Positions 1 to 10,722 of a DNA stretch of 30,770 nt are shown in pieces. The notes beneath the pieces were generated by a model. The model saw only the letters and a program-made list of their open reading frames with translations, had not been told where the DNA came from and ran no database searches. Both the position numbers and the translations under genes were made by a program. Origin of the DNA: Ascoidea tarda (nom. inval.) (taxonomy: Eukaryota > Ascomycota > Saccharomycetes > Ascoideales > Ascoideaceae); NCBI GenBank assembly GCA_030560485.1, contig JAKTTS010000149.1, positions 1 through 30,770 of the forward strand, read 5' to 3'. Position 1 is the stretch's first letter, and the number at the start of each line of letters is the position of its first letter.

Positions 1-48
<48 letters not shown>
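1..48. repeat. (ATT)n microsatellite at window edge
   Basis: Sixteen ATT units. On the minus strand they read AAT, a poly-Asn run in frame within the DUF1765-like gene. The run touches the window edge, so its full length is unknown. Confidence 0.95.
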
Positions 49-1470
49 GTTGTTGACTTTATTCATATTTGACAATGATGAACCACCAGCAATAAAAGAA
101 ATTGGGCCAATTGTTATTTTTCGATTTAAAATTGGGTTGGATGAATACATTTCCGGTGTTATACAGGCTCCAACTTTTGCCCAATCACATAAAGTAGTAA
201 TTGAATCATAAGATAGTTTCAATCTATTATTAATGATTCTTTTAATTGATTCTTCAGTATCATCAAAAGAGGAATAGTTTCTATAATCAGACAAGCCGGC
301 TAATTTCCAGACAATTAAGCGGATATAATATGATCTTACTAAAGGTTGCCAATGGCAAAAGAACAATTTCCAATTATTTACAGATAATAGCCAGGTTGAG
401 ATTTTCCATTTATAGCTTTCTTTTGAGTTGACAATCCATTTTGAGTAATGCTGATTTGGGTCGTTAATTAATTGATTATTTTGGCTAAAACTGAAATTAT
501 TGAAACTATTAAACAAGTTGCTATAGGAGGAAGATGAAGACATGAGGTTATCGCAATAATCGGCATATTCATTAGGAATATAATCATATATATTAAATAA
601 AAAAGAAAAGGCCTTTAGTTGAGAATTGATATTTGAAGTTCTTAGTAACGATTTTATTGCGGTGATCCAAAAGTCCCAATTAATGTATTGGTTAAAGTTG
701 TTATTTAGTAGGATGTTGTCGTCATTGTTTTGGTCGTCTTCATCTATGGAGCAGACGTTGAGTATAAATTCCTGAGTTAAGTCTAAAATTATGCCAGATT
801 TAATAAAGTCATAAGATGTGACATTTGATGCATATGTTTCTAGTAGAAAGTGTAAATTTTGGATTAATAGGTTACTTAGACCTCTTTCATTGATATCGTA
901 GGGGTTGTATAGGAAATCACGTAAGATTTGAAATAGTTTTGTTATGGGGTTGATTGGGGATAGTTCGGATTGGTTATTTAAGAAGGACATTGTTATGCTA
1001 GTTTCTAGTTGTATTCCATTTGAGTTTGAGCTTGAGTTTGAATTTGAATTTGAATTTGAATTTGAATTTGAGATTTGAGAGAGGTTGTTTGAAGAGAGTT
1101 TATTTGAAGAGGATTTATTTTGTTGAGGGTAATTGAATTTTGAAGAGGATAGAGAGATGGTTGAAGTGATGATTTCGTACATATGGGCAGTGATTATGAG
1201 GAAGCCCGGGGATAGAAGTAGAGAGTTGTAGTTGTTTAAAGATTTGTTGATTGGAAAGGAGCAGTTGTCGTCTACGATAAATGTTGAGATTAGAAAGAGA
1301 TAGTGACGAAAAAACGAGGCAAATACTTCGCTATTGTTGTTTGACCATTTGAATACCCAAGAGCCAGTGGGATCATTAATACCTTTAACGGGGTGAATTG
1401 GTGGAGAGATGGCGTTTAAAATTTTATCGTTTTTATTTTTGCTGTTATTTTTGCTGTTATTTTTGTTATT

Positions 1471-1509
<39 letters not shown>

Positions 1510-3213
1510 GTTATAGTTATAGTTATAGTTATAGTTATAATTGGAATTGGAATTGGAATTGGAATTGGAATTACTAGTGGTGTCGACGATAAAGGTTTGA
1601 GGACTATTTGAGGATAAAGAATTGATAATTTTATTTAGATCGATTAGGTAGTGAACTGATTTTGGGAATTTTTGAATTAAAATTGATTGGATTGAAGATA
1701 GGTCATTGAGTTGGATATTGGATAAATTTGAGAATTTTTTCTTGTAGATGAATTGAACTGAGGAAGATTTGACGTTTAGTAGGAAAAGTAAGGCATTTGA
1801 GACGCTGGGGAGGTAGAAGAAGGAGTAGGCAAAGATTTTGCCTACAAAGGCAGAAGTTGATAGGGTGATTGATTTTAGATTCAAGCGATTGATTGAGTAG
1901 GATAGGGTTCTTGATAGGAGGGTGAGGTACATGTTTGAAGGCATGTTTGAGTTGAAGTTTGAGGTTAGTTTCCATTCGTATCTGGGTAGGATTCTGGTGA
2001 TGCATTCTAGGTAGGCAGCTTTATCAGCAGAGGAGACTGGGTGTTTGTTGTTTGATAGGACAGAGAGTAAGGCTTCCCACCATTTGGATAGGATGAGGAC
2101 GCCCTGGGTGGCAGGGGAAGAGGAGTATTTTACGGGGACTCTTCTGTAGATATCGTCAGTTTTTAGACGTAGAAAGGAGAGGAGGGAAAGCCTTAGGAGG
2201 TTTGTTCTGTGGATGCCATTTCTTGAATTGAATTTTGATAGGTCAGAATCTAGTTTTTTGTAGTCGTTGAGAATACGTTTGAAGTATTTTAGATTTGCGT
2301 TTTTAACGTCGGCTTTAATGATTGAATTGGATGTTAACTTTTTGGAGATGTGATTGTTGTTATTGTTATTGTTATTATTCGAAGAGAGAGAAGGTGTTGT
2401 GGTTGTGCGAGTGTTGATGTTCGTGTTGGTGTGGTTGAAAGAGGACTGGGAGTATAAATCTGAATTTGAAGTGTTTAGGTTGTTTAGGTTGTTTAGGTTG
2501 TTTAGGTTGTTTAGAGGGTTATTGTAGTGATTGTTTAGTAGGGGTAGAGAAGAGATTCTTCTTTTTGAATTGAAATTGGAAGGTAGTCTGTGGTGGACTT
2601 TGTTTGGCAATAGAGGAGGGTCTAGAGAGGAAGTGATTGGGGATAATTGAGTGGAATAGTCATTTAGATTCAAGGTGTTGAGGTTGTTATCGAATATGGA
2701 AGAATTTTTGAGGTTGCTGTTGAAATTGAGGGAATAGTTTTGAAAAGTGTTCGCGGAAGGTGAAGGAGGAGTGGATAGGAATAAAGATTTAATAGAAGAG
2801 TCGTCGTTATTAAGAATAATATCGTTATTATTGCTATTGTTGTTATTATTGCTATTGTTGTTATTGTTGTTATTGTTATTGTTATTGTTATTGTTGTTAT
2901 TGTTATTACTATCGGCGGTAGTGTTGGCGTTAAAATGATTGGTGACGGTGTTATTGGAAGAGGATAGTGAAGCATTTCTTGATATAGTAAAAACCGAAGT
3001 TGAATCGTTTTCATGGTTAGTATTAATTAAATCATTGTTGTTGAATTTAATTTCTTTTTTGCTATCAATTTGTATTCCAATTTTGAAGGATTTTTTGTTG
3101 TTAGTCAAGTGTTTTAGAGAGGTGAGATTATTGAGATTGTTGTCGATTTTTTTCATGTTGGGGATGTTGTTGGAAGGATCATTTTGAGGTCGAAGGAACG
3201 AAGAGAGCTCCAT
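1..3213 (-). CDS. DUF1765/UPF0592-like fungal protein, C-terminus cut by window edge
   Basis: An open frame of 1071 codons runs leftwards from ATG 3213 to base 1 without a stop, so the 3' end lies outside the window. The ATG is the first codon after an in-frame TAA (3214-3216). Residues 1 to about 300 are Asn/Ser-rich with simple repeats (poly-Asn, five NNL units, NS and NY runs). A conserved core follows: a block near residue 330 reading LLRLSLLSFLRL, a KWWEALLSVL segment near 372, FVGKIFAYSFFYLPSVSNAL near 455, then SWVFKW and EVFASFFRHYLFL near 620-640 and a segment resembling APGF..HAQ (SPGFLIITAHMYEI). From memory this order matches the fungal DUF1765 (UPF0592) family, whose biochemical function is not known. 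The coding strand is C-rich and G-poor. Being a gene is near certain; the family call is by recall only. Confidence 0.72.
2472..2516. repeat. 9-bp tandem repeat coding NNL tripeptides
   Basis: Five near-identical copies of tgtttaggt. On the coding (minus) strand they give repeated Asn-Asn-Leu using AAC and CTA codons. Confidence 0.9.
2818..2920. repeat. Poly-Asn trinucleotide tract (ATT/GTT)
   Basis: An interrupted (ATT/GTT)n stretch encodes about 30 Asn with a few Ser on the minus strand. Read on the plus strand it gives a Leu-rich peptide, which is an artefact. Confidence 0.9.
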
Positions 3214-3840
3214 TTAAAAGTGAGAAAAAAGTTGCAGACCAAATGGAAGTGGACAAGAACGAAAAGGGAAATGCAAAAAAACAGAAAACAAAGGAGAGAA
3301 GTGAAACAGCGAAACAGACTGAAATGGTGCAGGCAGTGGAGGAGTGAGCAGTGTGGATATAGTGAGGATGGTGAGCAGAAAGAGAGTGGAAGTGACGAAT
3401 TGTTGGTGGTGGAAAACAAGCGAAAAGAGAGGAAGACCCAGCAGTTGGTGGAGACGACTGAGAAAGCGCAGCATGAGATGGACGAGGTGGACGAGGTGGA
3501 GGGTGAAGACACCCAAGAAACAGAGGAAGCAAAACAAGAGCAGGAAGCAAACCGTCGAACAGAGCCAGAGCCCAGGAACAGCGAGATAAGACGCACGCCG
3601 GCGCGCAGCTGCGGCAGCAGCGGGCCTTGCAAAGCAGACCGCACGGGCAGCAGAGGCCTTGTTGTCTTAGCAGTCCTGGGCACGCTTAGTGCGCGTGCTG
3701 CACCGCCGTCATGGCGCGCAGCTGAAACACGCTATTTATAGCCTGCCATCGATGTGGCTTGGGCTGGTCGGAGCCCTAGCGCAGCGAGCCCTGGCGAGCG
3801 CAATATAACGAGCAGCAGCCTCCAACCCAGCAGTGTCGCC
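3214..3840. promoter_or_regulatory. GC-rich divergent promoter between DUF1765-like gene and UBP1
   Basis: This is head-to-head intergenic DNA. Bases 3220-3560 are purine-rich on the plus strand, so they form a pyrimidine-rich leader for the minus-strand gene. Bases 3595-3720 are a GC island (line 3601 is 43/60 G+C). A TATA-like element, TATTTATA, lies at 3733-3740 in the UBP1 direction. Yeast transcription normally starts some 40-120 bp downstream of TATA, which would put the UBP1 start after the first in-frame ATG at 3754. Confidence 0.7.
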
Positions 3841-5961
3841 ATGTTCTGCTCGCTCTCTCTCTTCTCGCCCTCGCGCAACCACTTGATTCTCGCCAGATTG
3901 AGGCCCTCAGGTGCTCTCTCCCTTGCTGCCCACTGGTCCTCTCTCTCGCCCAAGCACACAAGCCTTATGATCCTATACTCCCTCTTGTTCCTCGCCTCCA
4001 TCTATGTAGTCTCTCCCTCCATACCCTTGCTCAAATCCTCTGGCTCCAAAGAGAGCTCCACTGCAAAGAGACCTGACAAGCACACCACCGGCTTCATCAA
4101 CAATAGAAACGACTGCTTTGCCAACTCCACTTTGCAGTCCTTGGCTGCCTTGCCTGCTCTTGTTGCTTATCTCAACCTCTTCAACGGGTTTTTTGTTGCG
4201 AACCAGCTCCACAACGATACACCTAACGATACACCTGATGATGATGTCACCAATAACAATAGCGATAACAATAGCGATGCTGGTGCTGACGCTGATGCTC
4301 CTACTTATAAACACCGTATCCAAATTGACAAGAACACACCCATATTACACCAGTCTCTATCCTCAATGGTAAACATCCTCCAGAACCAAATCTACAAGCC
4401 AACCTCAATTTCAGTCTGGCCATTTCTAAACATTCTAGAAACCTTGTTCAATTCAAGAATCTCACGAAATCAGCACGACGCTCATGAACTACTACAATTG
4501 ATCATTGAAACTTTGCAAACTGAATATCTCTTTCAGTCAAAATTTTTCACCCACAATAACCCTAATATTGATGACGGTATTGATAATAACACTAATGGCA
4601 CTAATAACATTAGCGCTGATATTCCATTTCCCTTTGAAGGAACTTTATCAACTCAATTAACCTGTTTGTCTTGCCTCCAAGTATCAAACATCAAACATTC
4701 AAACTTCAACATCTACTCAATTCCCTTACCTCAAAACAAATCCTCAATCAACCTAACCGATCTCATCAACTCGAACAACACGGAATCAATCAGCGATTAC
4801 TCTTGCTTAAAATGCAAACTCAAACTAATCATCAAATTCGAACAATACAATCAATCCAATCAATCCAATCAATCCAATCAATCCAATCAATCCAATCAAT
4901 CCAATCAATCCAATCAATCCAATCAATCCAATCAATCCAACAATTCTAATCAAAATAGACTAGAACAATTGATGCAATTTGAAAAAAACTGTAAAATTAA
5001 TGATGACATACCCACAACCGACAACCTAAACCACTTTATTTCAAACTACAAATTCCCCATTTCAATCAATCCCTATCCTTCTACCTCCTCTTCCTCTCCC
5101 TCTTCTAAAAACATCGTCTCTTCAACCATCATCAAAAAAACTTCCTTTTCAAAATTCCCAAAAATCCTAATCATCCACCTTTCTAGATCAATCTTCTTGA
5201 ACGACCTCAGCTCCCACAAAAACTCCTGCAAAATCTACTTCACCTCCTCTTTAAACCTATCAAACAACAGCCTGCTTGCAAATTACACCCTCAAATCAAT
5301 CATCTCTCATGCTGGAACACACAATGCTGGTCACTACGAATCATACAGACACAAACCATCTTTCCTCAAAATATCAAAAAACAACTACTCCAACAACGAC
5401 CCAAAAATCGATCTATCCTTCTTAATCCAAATCAACAACGACAACAACATCATCATCACCACCACCACTGCCACCACTCAATCAAATCCTACCTCAACAT
5501 CCTCGTCTTTAAAAATTAACAAAAATGCCATCCCGGGCTACTTGCCACCAAGCAACATTTCCTCTCTAACACATTCTACAAAGGATTCAGATGATACAAG
5601 TATCTCCGATTCAAGGGAAGATTCAAGAGAAGATTCAAAAGATTTGAAAGATTTGAAAGATTTGAAAGATTCGAAAGATTCGAAAGACTCAAAAGACTCA
5701 AAAGACTCAAAAGACTCAAAAGACTCAAAAGACTCAAAATCAGACCAAAATCAAAAAAATCAAAAAAATCAACGCCCTTTAATCGAATCTCCAAATAAAC
5801 GTCCTTCAAAATCTAAACAAAAAAAGAAATCTTTTCTACAATCCTCCCTCAAAAAACCATACTGGCGAATCTCAGACACTGAAGTCTCTGAAGTCACTGA
5901 GTCCCACGTCCTCAATTGCAATGAAGCTGTCTATATGTTGTTCTACGAACTTGTCGAATAA
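3841..5961 (+). CDS. UBP1: Ubiquitin-specific protease Ubp1, membrane-anchored
   Basis: A cysteine deubiquitinase of the USP family that cleaves ubiquitin from proteins; the S. cerevisiae enzyme has an N-terminal membrane anchor. In 706-residue numbering a hydrophobic segment lies at about 43-63. The Cys box follows with Cys92 and the oxyanion Asn five residues before it, then two CxxC pairs of the USP zinc site (CLSC, CLKC). The His box is GTHNAGHY (His498), followed by YWRISD (Asp679) and a terminal VYMLFYE. S. cerevisiae Ubp1 has 809 residues and also places its membrane segment near residue 35-52. The frame is open back to ATG 3754 (735 aa). I chose ATG 3841 because of the TATA position and the anchor spacing; ATG 3967 is also possible. 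Oddities: the Cys box reads [10 protein letters not shown] rather than NxGNTCFMNS, and there are ten NQS and eleven KD(L/S) tripeptide repeats. Confidence 0.92.
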   Translation: MFCSLSLFSPSRNHLILARLRPSGALSLAAHWSSLSPKHTSLMILYSLLFLASIYVVSPSIPLLKSSGSKESSTAKRPDKHTTGFINNRNDCFANSTLQSLAALPALVAYLNLFNGFFVANQLHNDTPNDTPDDDVTNNNSDNNSDAGADADAPTYKHRIQIDKNTPILHQSLSSMVNILQNQIYKPTSISVWPFLNILETLFNSRISRNQHDAHELLQLIIETLQTEYLFQSKFFTHNNPNIDDGIDNNTNGTNNISADIPFPFEGTLSTQLTCLSCLQVSNIKHSNFNIYSIPLPQNKSSINLTDLINSNNTESISDYSCLKCKLKLIIKFEQYNQSNQSNQSNQSNQSNQSNQSNQSNQSNQSNNSNQNRLEQLMQFEKNCKINDDIPTTDNLNHFISNYKFPISINPYPSTSSSSPSSKNIVSSTIIKKTSFSKFPKILIIHLSRSIFLNDLSSHKNSCKIYFTSSLNLSNNSLLANYTLKSIISHAGTHNAGHYESYRHKPSFLKISKNNYSNNDPKIDLSFLIQINNDNNIIITTTTATTQSNPTSTSSSLKINKNAIPGYLPPSNISSLTHSTKDSDDTSISDSREDSREDSKDLKDLKDLKDSKDSKDSKDSKDSKDSKDSKDSKSDQNQKNQKNQRPLIESPNKRPSKSKQKKKSFLQSSLKKPYWRISDTEVSEVTESHVLNCNEAVYMLFYELVE
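4849..4938 (+). repeat. 9-bp minisatellite, ten NQS units in UBP1
   Basis: Ten consecutive copies of aatcaatcc, in frame, encode Asn-Gln-Ser ten times. They sit between the second CxxC pair and the distal half of the USP domain, a place where family members carry variable insertions. Confidence 0.95.
5638..5736 (+). repeat. 9-bp repeat, KDL/KDS units in UBP1
   Basis: Eleven 9-bp units encode three KDL then eight KDS. The change from TTG to TCG/TCA at the third codon marks the boundary between older and more recently copied units. The tract lies between the His box and the terminal WRISD block. Confidence 0.93.
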
Positions 5962-6241
5962 CCTTTTCTGTACACACACACTCTACTCTTTATATATTCT
6001 TTATACTTTTATACACTCTCTAAATCTTCCCAATATTCACAAAACTCCCCCATCCTCGCGCCGATTACATAATACGCACTTCGCGCACCCTCCCATTCAT
6101 GAACAATGCTTCTTTCTTTTTTTTCACCTCTTCCTTTTATATACCTGCTTCTCTTTATCCCAAATCATCTTCCTTCACTCAATCTCACCATCTCTTTGTC
6201 TTGATTTCCTTCCTCCCTCCCTCCCTCTCTCTCTTCTCACC
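5962..6241 (+). promoter_or_regulatory. RPD3 promoter and pyrimidine-rich leader
   Basis: This is the 280-bp gap between UBP1 and RPD3. TATATA-type elements occur at 5991-5998 and 6138-6143, and the second is about 100 bp before the RPD3 ATG. From 6110 the plus strand is almost pure C/T up to CACC-ATG. The frame is open upstream of the ATG because pyrimidine runs cannot contain stop codons; I do not read it as protein. Confidence 0.6.
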
Positions 6242-7912
6242 ATGGTCTATCAACTCAAGCCCTTTGATCCTATAGCTCCTGTTCCTGGCGAAAAGAAGCG
6301 TGTAGCCTATTTCTACGACAGTGATGTTGGAAACTATGCCTATGGCGCAGGCCATCCAATGAAACCACATAGGATAAGAATGGCCCATTCTTTGATCATG
6401 AACTACGGTCTATACAAAAAAATGGAAATATATCGTGCCAAACCTGCCACAAAACAAGAAATGTGCCAATTCCACACAGATGAATACATAGACTTTTTGT
6501 CAAGAGTGACTCCTGATAACTTGGAATTTTTTCAAAAAGAACAGGCTAAATTCAACGTTGGTGAAGATTGCCCCGTATTTGATGGTTTGTTCGAATATTG
6601 CAGTATCTCTGGTGGTGGCTCAATGGAAGGTGCTGCAAGACTTAACAGAGGCAAATGTGATATCGCCATTAACTACGCTGGTGGTTTACACCACGCTAAA
6701 AAATCTGAAGCTTCCGGCTTTTGCTACTTGAATGATATTGTTCTTGGTATCATTGAACTATTAAGATACCATCCCAGAGTTTTGTACGTCGATATCGATG
6801 TTCATCATGGTGACGGTGTCGAAGAAGCTTTTTATACAACTGATAGAGTAATGACTTGCTCTTTTCACAAATATGGTGAATTTTTTCCAGGAACTGGTGA
6901 ACTAAGAGACATCGGTGTATCAAAGGGTAAGTATCATGCTGTAAATGTCCCATTAAGAGATGGTATCGATGATGCAACTTACAAATCCGTCTTTGAACCA
7001 ATAATTGGCAAAATCATCGAATGGTATCAACCTTCAGCTATCGTTCTTCAAACTGGTGGTGATTCCCTCTCTGGTGATAGATTGGGTTGTTTTAACCTCT
7101 CAATGAGAGGCCATGCCAATTGTGTCAACTATGTTAAGTCCTTCAATATTCCACTCATGGTAGTTGGAGGTGGTGGTTATACAATGAGAAACGTTTCGAG
7201 AACTTGGACTTTTGAGACTGGTATTTTAAATAACGAAGTCTTGCCACACGAATTACCTTATAATGATTATTATGAATATTATGGTCCCGATTATAAATTA
7301 GATGTCAGACCCTCAAATATGTATAATGCCAACACTCCTGAGTACTTGGACAAAATTATGTTGCAAATATTTCAAAATTTAGAACGCACAAAACATGCTC
7401 CAAGTGTTCAAATGCATGTAACTCCTAGTGGTCCAGAAGATTTAGGCGATGTCGATGAAGATCTTCAGCCTTCGTTTGATACCAAAGGTGGTTCTCAATA
7501 TGCTCGTGATAATCAAATTCAACCAAGAAACGAATATTATGAAGACGATAATGAAGCTGAGGGTATTGACTCCAAAAATTACGAAAATAATTCCAAAAAT
7601 TTAACTCAAAAGGAAAACAATCCTGAAAAAATGGAAATTGATAATGATGAGGTTCCTCAAAATCATTCTCCAACCAATACTACTACTACTATTACTACTA
7701 CTAATAATAATAACAACAATAAAACCAATGATAATGATAATGCTAATGCTAATGCTAATGTCAATGCTGATAATGATAATGATAATGATAATGATAATGA
7801 TGTTGAAATAAATAATATACCTGGATTGACAGTTTTCAAAAAAAATTCAAATGGTAGAATAAATATAAATACTATATCGCCCCCTCCTGATAAAAAACAA
7901 AATAATCAGTAA
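6242..7912 (+). CDS. RPD3: Histone deacetylase Rpd3 (class I)
   Basis: Zn-dependent lysine deacetylase, the catalytic subunit of the Rpd3L and Rpd3S co-repressor complexes in the nucleus. The first ~430 residues are nearly identical to S. cerevisiae Rpd3. They include the tandem His150-His151 in GGLHHAKK, the metal ligands Asp186 and His188 in [38 protein letters not shown] and the Tyr-bearing GGGGYTMRN loop. I chose the start [10 protein letters not shown] because it aligns with the S. cerevisiae N-terminus (MVYEATPFDP) and has CACC in front. The protein is 556 residues against 433 in S. cerevisiae. The extra C-terminal tail is acidic and Asn-rich, with Thr runs and NA/ND dipeptide repeats, and looks disordered. 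No CTG codon is present. Confidence 0.98.
   Translation: MVYQLKPFDPIAPVPGEKKRVAYFYDSDVGNYAYGAGHPMKPHRIRMAHSLIMNYGLYKKMEIYRAKPATKQEMCQFHTDEYIDFLSRVTPDNLEFFQKEQAKFNVGEDCPVFDGLFEYCSISGGGSMEGAARLNRGKCDIAINYAGGLHHAKKSEASGFCYLNDIVLGIIELLRYHPRVLYVDIDVHHGDGVEEAFYTTDRVMTCSFHKYGEFFPGTGELRDIGVSKGKYHAVNVPLRDGIDDATYKSVFEPIIGKIIEWYQPSAIVLQTGGDSLSGDRLGCFNLSMRGHANCVNYVKSFNIPLMVVGGGGYTMRNVSRTWTFETGILNNEVLPHELPYNDYYEYYGPDYKLDVRPSNMYNANTPEYLDKIMLQIFQNLERTKHAPSVQMHVTPSGPEDLGDVDEDLQPSFDTKGGSQYARDNQIQPRNEYYEDDNEAEGIDSKNYENNSKNLTQKENNPEKMEIDNDEVPQNHSPTNTTTTITTTNNNNNNKTNDNDNANANANVNADNDNDNDNDNDVEINNIPGLTVFKKNSNGRININTISPPPDKKQNNQ
7738..7802 (+). repeat. 6-bp repeats coding NA and ND dipeptides in RPD3 tail
   Basis: Units of aatgct/aatgtc pass into units of gataat, giving [11 protein letters not shown] then NDNDNDND at the C-terminus of Rpd3. 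Confidence 0.85.
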
Positions 7913-8351
7913 AATTTTAGAATAATTAATAAAATTTTATAATAATCAATAAAAATTTATAATTTATAATTTAGTCTTAAATTTAAATATTTTTTCTATA
8001 GTATTTTGGTTACCATCACCTCTTAATAATTTAGTTGTTTGTTTATTTATCTATTCATTTATTCTTTAATTATTTTTTTGTCATTTTTGTTTTTATCTTG
8101 TTATATTTCTATATCTCTATATTTTTATATCTTTATATCTTTATACTATTTTTCACTATGGCACTTTTGTTTCTTGGTCAAATTTTGTATCTATCTATGT
8201 TATATTAGTTCAATAAAAGTTTTTAATGGATGTAATAAAAAAAATATTATTTATTAAATGCTATTAATCATTTGATTAGTTAAATATTCAAATTACCTAA
8301 AACCAATTGTTCTTTTTTGTTTGTTTGTTAATATCGTTTTTTTTTCCTTCT
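7913..8351. other. AT-rich convergent intergenic region, RPD3/POS5
   Basis: 439 bp between two 3' ends. It is extremely AT-rich with T-runs and short ctatatctttatat repeats. It presumably holds both polyadenylation regions. I see no gene in it. Confidence 0.6.
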
Positions 8352-9551
8352 TTATCGACGACCGAAACCCTTGAAACTCGAATTAAAACCTAATAATTCA
8401 TTGATTCCTCTAGTCCAGTCATACTCAGTTTTAGCTATACAGTAAATTCCACTGTACTTGCAATTGTTGTTTGATTCGAGGATTTGTTTATAATTGGGCT
8501 GAAATATAGCGCCGGATTCGTTTACAATATGAATCTCATCGCCATCGTTTAAATCTTTTAGTAGAACACCATCAACACTAATTTTGGATATTGGAGTATT
8601 GAATAAAGACCTTGATCTCATTTTGATCATGATGTGCGAAGTCGATGGAACAACCAAAGGTCTAAACGATAGAGATCTTGGGCAGATTGGAGATAGTAAG
8701 AGACATGGAACCATGGGATGAACAATTGAGCCTCCAGCGCTTAAAGAGTAAGCAGTTGAACCAGTTGGAGTGGCCAATACTATTCCATCACCAGTCGATT
8801 GAGTGAGAAACTCGCCATCGATATAGATATCAATTGTCGTCAAATGAGGTAGAGAACCTCTGTGGATTATAATATCGTTCATGGCATATAATTTCTGATT
8901 GTGGACATGGCATTGTATTCTTGACCTGTTGATTGCTTTGGCATTGGAAGAATAGACAGCATTGAATGCCTCTCTGTAGTTTTTAAAGTCAAAGGGAAGC
9001 AAAAACCCCAAGGTACCTAAAGAGAAAGACAATATGGGAGGAACACACAGATTAGAAAATAGTGAAACAGCTCTGAGAATTGTGCCATCACCACCTAAAG
9101 TGACCATCAAATCAGTCTTATCGATAATCTGGTTGATCTGCTGGGAGGTAAAGATTTCAATTGCAGAGGAGGAAGGATTTGGTAATAGACTGGGCTCTTT
9201 TGTCGAGACTTGTGATAGCTCATCAGCAATATCGTAGGGAACTATGATGTTGACCTTGTTGTCCTGTGTATTGTATGCCTCGTGGATGAAGTTGATGAAG
9301 TTAACCATTGCTAGCCTGACATTTTGATCCTTAGGCTTTTTGACAAGCAAGATGTTGTTCAATGGGGAGGCCCACTTGATGTTCTTCAACTTTGAGTACT
9401 CGTTGGCAACAAAACTGGGGTATTTTCTATCTGGCAACTCTTTGCAGTCGTTGAACTGGAAGAAGCAATTGGAGATGGCAAAGGACGAGTTGAGTCTGGA
9501 GAAAACAGGCCTGTAAAGGGCTGTTCTGAGGACAGGGGCCAGGCCTAACAT
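8352..9551 (-). CDS. POS5: Mitochondrial NADH kinase Pos5
   Basis: Phosphorylates NADH (and NAD) with ATP to supply NADPH in the mitochondrial matrix. The 399-residue protein has an Arg/Ser-bearing, acid-poor N-terminus typical of a matrix presequence. It then has LVTLGGDGT with the GGDG motif at 153-156, VPPILSFSLGTLGFLLPFDF (170-189), MNDIIIHRG, YIDGEFLTQSTGDG and LATPTGSTAYSLSAGGS (259-275), then SPICPRSLSFRPLVVP and a C-terminal KTEYDWTRGINELLGFNSSF. Side-by-side recall with S. cerevisiae Pos5 (414 aa) shows strong identity, more than with the cytosolic paralogues Utr1 and Yef1. ATG 9551 is the first in-frame ATG, although the frame stays open for some 55 codons upstream without an ATG. 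Two CTG codons occur, at residues 4 and 168. Confidence 0.96.
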   Translation of the reverse strand: MLGLAPVLRTALYRPVFSRLNSSFAISNCFFQFNDCKELPDRKYPSFVANEYSKLKNIKWASPLNNILLVKKPKDQNVRLAMVNFINFIHEAYNTQDNKVNIIVPYDIADELSQVSTKEPSLLPNPSSSAIEIFTSQQINQIIDKTDLMVTLGGDGTILRAVSLFSNLCVPPILSFSLGTLGFLLPFDFKNYREAFNAVYSSNAKAINRSRIQCHVHNQKLYAMNDIIIHRGSLPHLTTIDIYIDGEFLTQSTGDGIVLATPTGSTAYSLSAGGSIVHPMVPCLLLSPICPRSLSFRPLVVPSTSHIMIKMRSRSLFNTPISKISVDGVLLKDLNDGDEIHIVNESGAIFQPNYKQILESNNNCKYSGIYCIAKTEYDWTRGINELLGFNSSFKGFGRR

Positions 9552-10722
9552 GGAAAGAGTCTTTAGGGCAGCTGGGGCAGCAGAGGCAGCAGAATAGCAG
9601 AGAAGAGGGCTGTTGATGAGAAGCTTGTTGAAAAGAGCATCGAAGCTGGATGCTTCGTCTGTTCGTGCTTTCGAGTTTGTGTTTTGAGTTGATGACTCAA
9701 CGAGTCGATCGAAGCAGAGCTGGAGATACTACAGAAGGAAAGAAGGAAATGAAGGGCAAATTATTCTGTATAAAGTGTTTTATATGAAAGTGGTATAAAA
9801 AAAAAGTATTTTATAAGAAAAGTATTTTATAAGAAAAGCTTCTAACATTTTAATATCCATCTCGTAAGGTCATCACAAATACTATCTAGTATCACAGCAT
9901 ACATGAACTCTTCAACAACGGCAAAGTATAATTAAGTTGGACAAAGATTCACATAAACAAATATTATAAGTCTACTATAAAGGAAAAAAATAAGTGAGAG
10001 AAAAGTAAAATCAAAAACAAAAACAAAAATAAAAATAATAATAAAAAATTATCTCAGGAATTTATAAAAAAAGATGAGCTTCAAGCAAAAAAAAAACAAT
10101 TGTTGGCATTAAAACTATGATAGTCAATGAATATAAATTTTTTAATTTGACAATATCTCAGTTAACAAGGAGAAGGAAGAGTAGGAGTAGGAGTAGGAGT
10201 AGAAGAAGATTTTGAAAAAAAACTAAAAAATATTGTAAATTAAACAAGAAAATTTATTGTTTTCTTTTTTGTTAATGACAAAAAACCCATGAAAATCCAA
10301 TCTATATTATAAATCCAGTTTTTTTTATTCTAAATTTTCTATATTTCTAAATCAATTTAGTTTTAAAAATATTATCAAATTAAAAAATCATTTCCCTTGA
10401 ATTTTCAATTGATTTTTTAAAAGCTTTTTGATTTTTTTTTAATTTCTTTATATATGAAATTGATATTTCTATGATAATTAAAAACAACTAGTGAGTGAAA
10501 GAAATTTTAAATGAGAGAAAAAAACTTTGAGTGATAAAAAAAAATATTTGCAGGTAAAAGTATATGATACATATTTAGTTTTATGTTTAAATTAATTTAA
10601 ATTTTGTTTTCATCAAGAATAGTTTGAGTTAGAAGGAAATAAAATAAAAAATTGAGTGATAAAAAAAATAAAAAACCGAATATTTTAAAAACTAATAATT
10701 TTTACTTTATTAGCCAAAATTA
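9552..10722. other. Intergenic region upstream of POS5 and downstream of PSP1
   Basis: 1.17 kb without a supported gene. Bases 9552-9735 are moderately GC-rich with CAG/GCA runs and should hold the POS5 promoter and leader. The rest is very AT-rich. It contains tandem 16-bp copies (agtattttataagaaa, 9804-9835), a short gtagga repeat (10173-10204), and a dispersed direct repeat, ttgagtgat plus an A-run, at 10527 and 10652. I find no tRNA or snoRNA signature that I trust. Confidence 0.55.
9804..9835. repeat. Tandem 16-bp duplication
   Basis: Two adjacent copies of agtattttataagaaa, preceded by a degenerate third copy (agtgttttatatgaaa) near 9773. No function is evident. Confidence 0.8.

Noticed and set aside
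2747-2938. Leu-rich 63-codon frame
   Set aside because: It is the complementary reading of a poly-Asn tract. The Ile/Val/Tyr-Cys frames at 11523-11807 are the same artefact in PSP1.
3184-3741. 185-codon plus-strand frame rich in Lys, Arg and Glu
   Set aside because: It lies over the pyrimidine-rich leader and promoter of the minus-strand gene; purine-rich DNA automatically gives K/R/E codons. It also overlaps the start of the DUF1765-like gene and has no domain.
9552-9735. In-frame upstream extension of POS5 with possible non-AUG start
   Set aside because: About 55 open codons without an ATG; the existing N-terminus already looks like a mitochondrial presequence, so no extension is needed.
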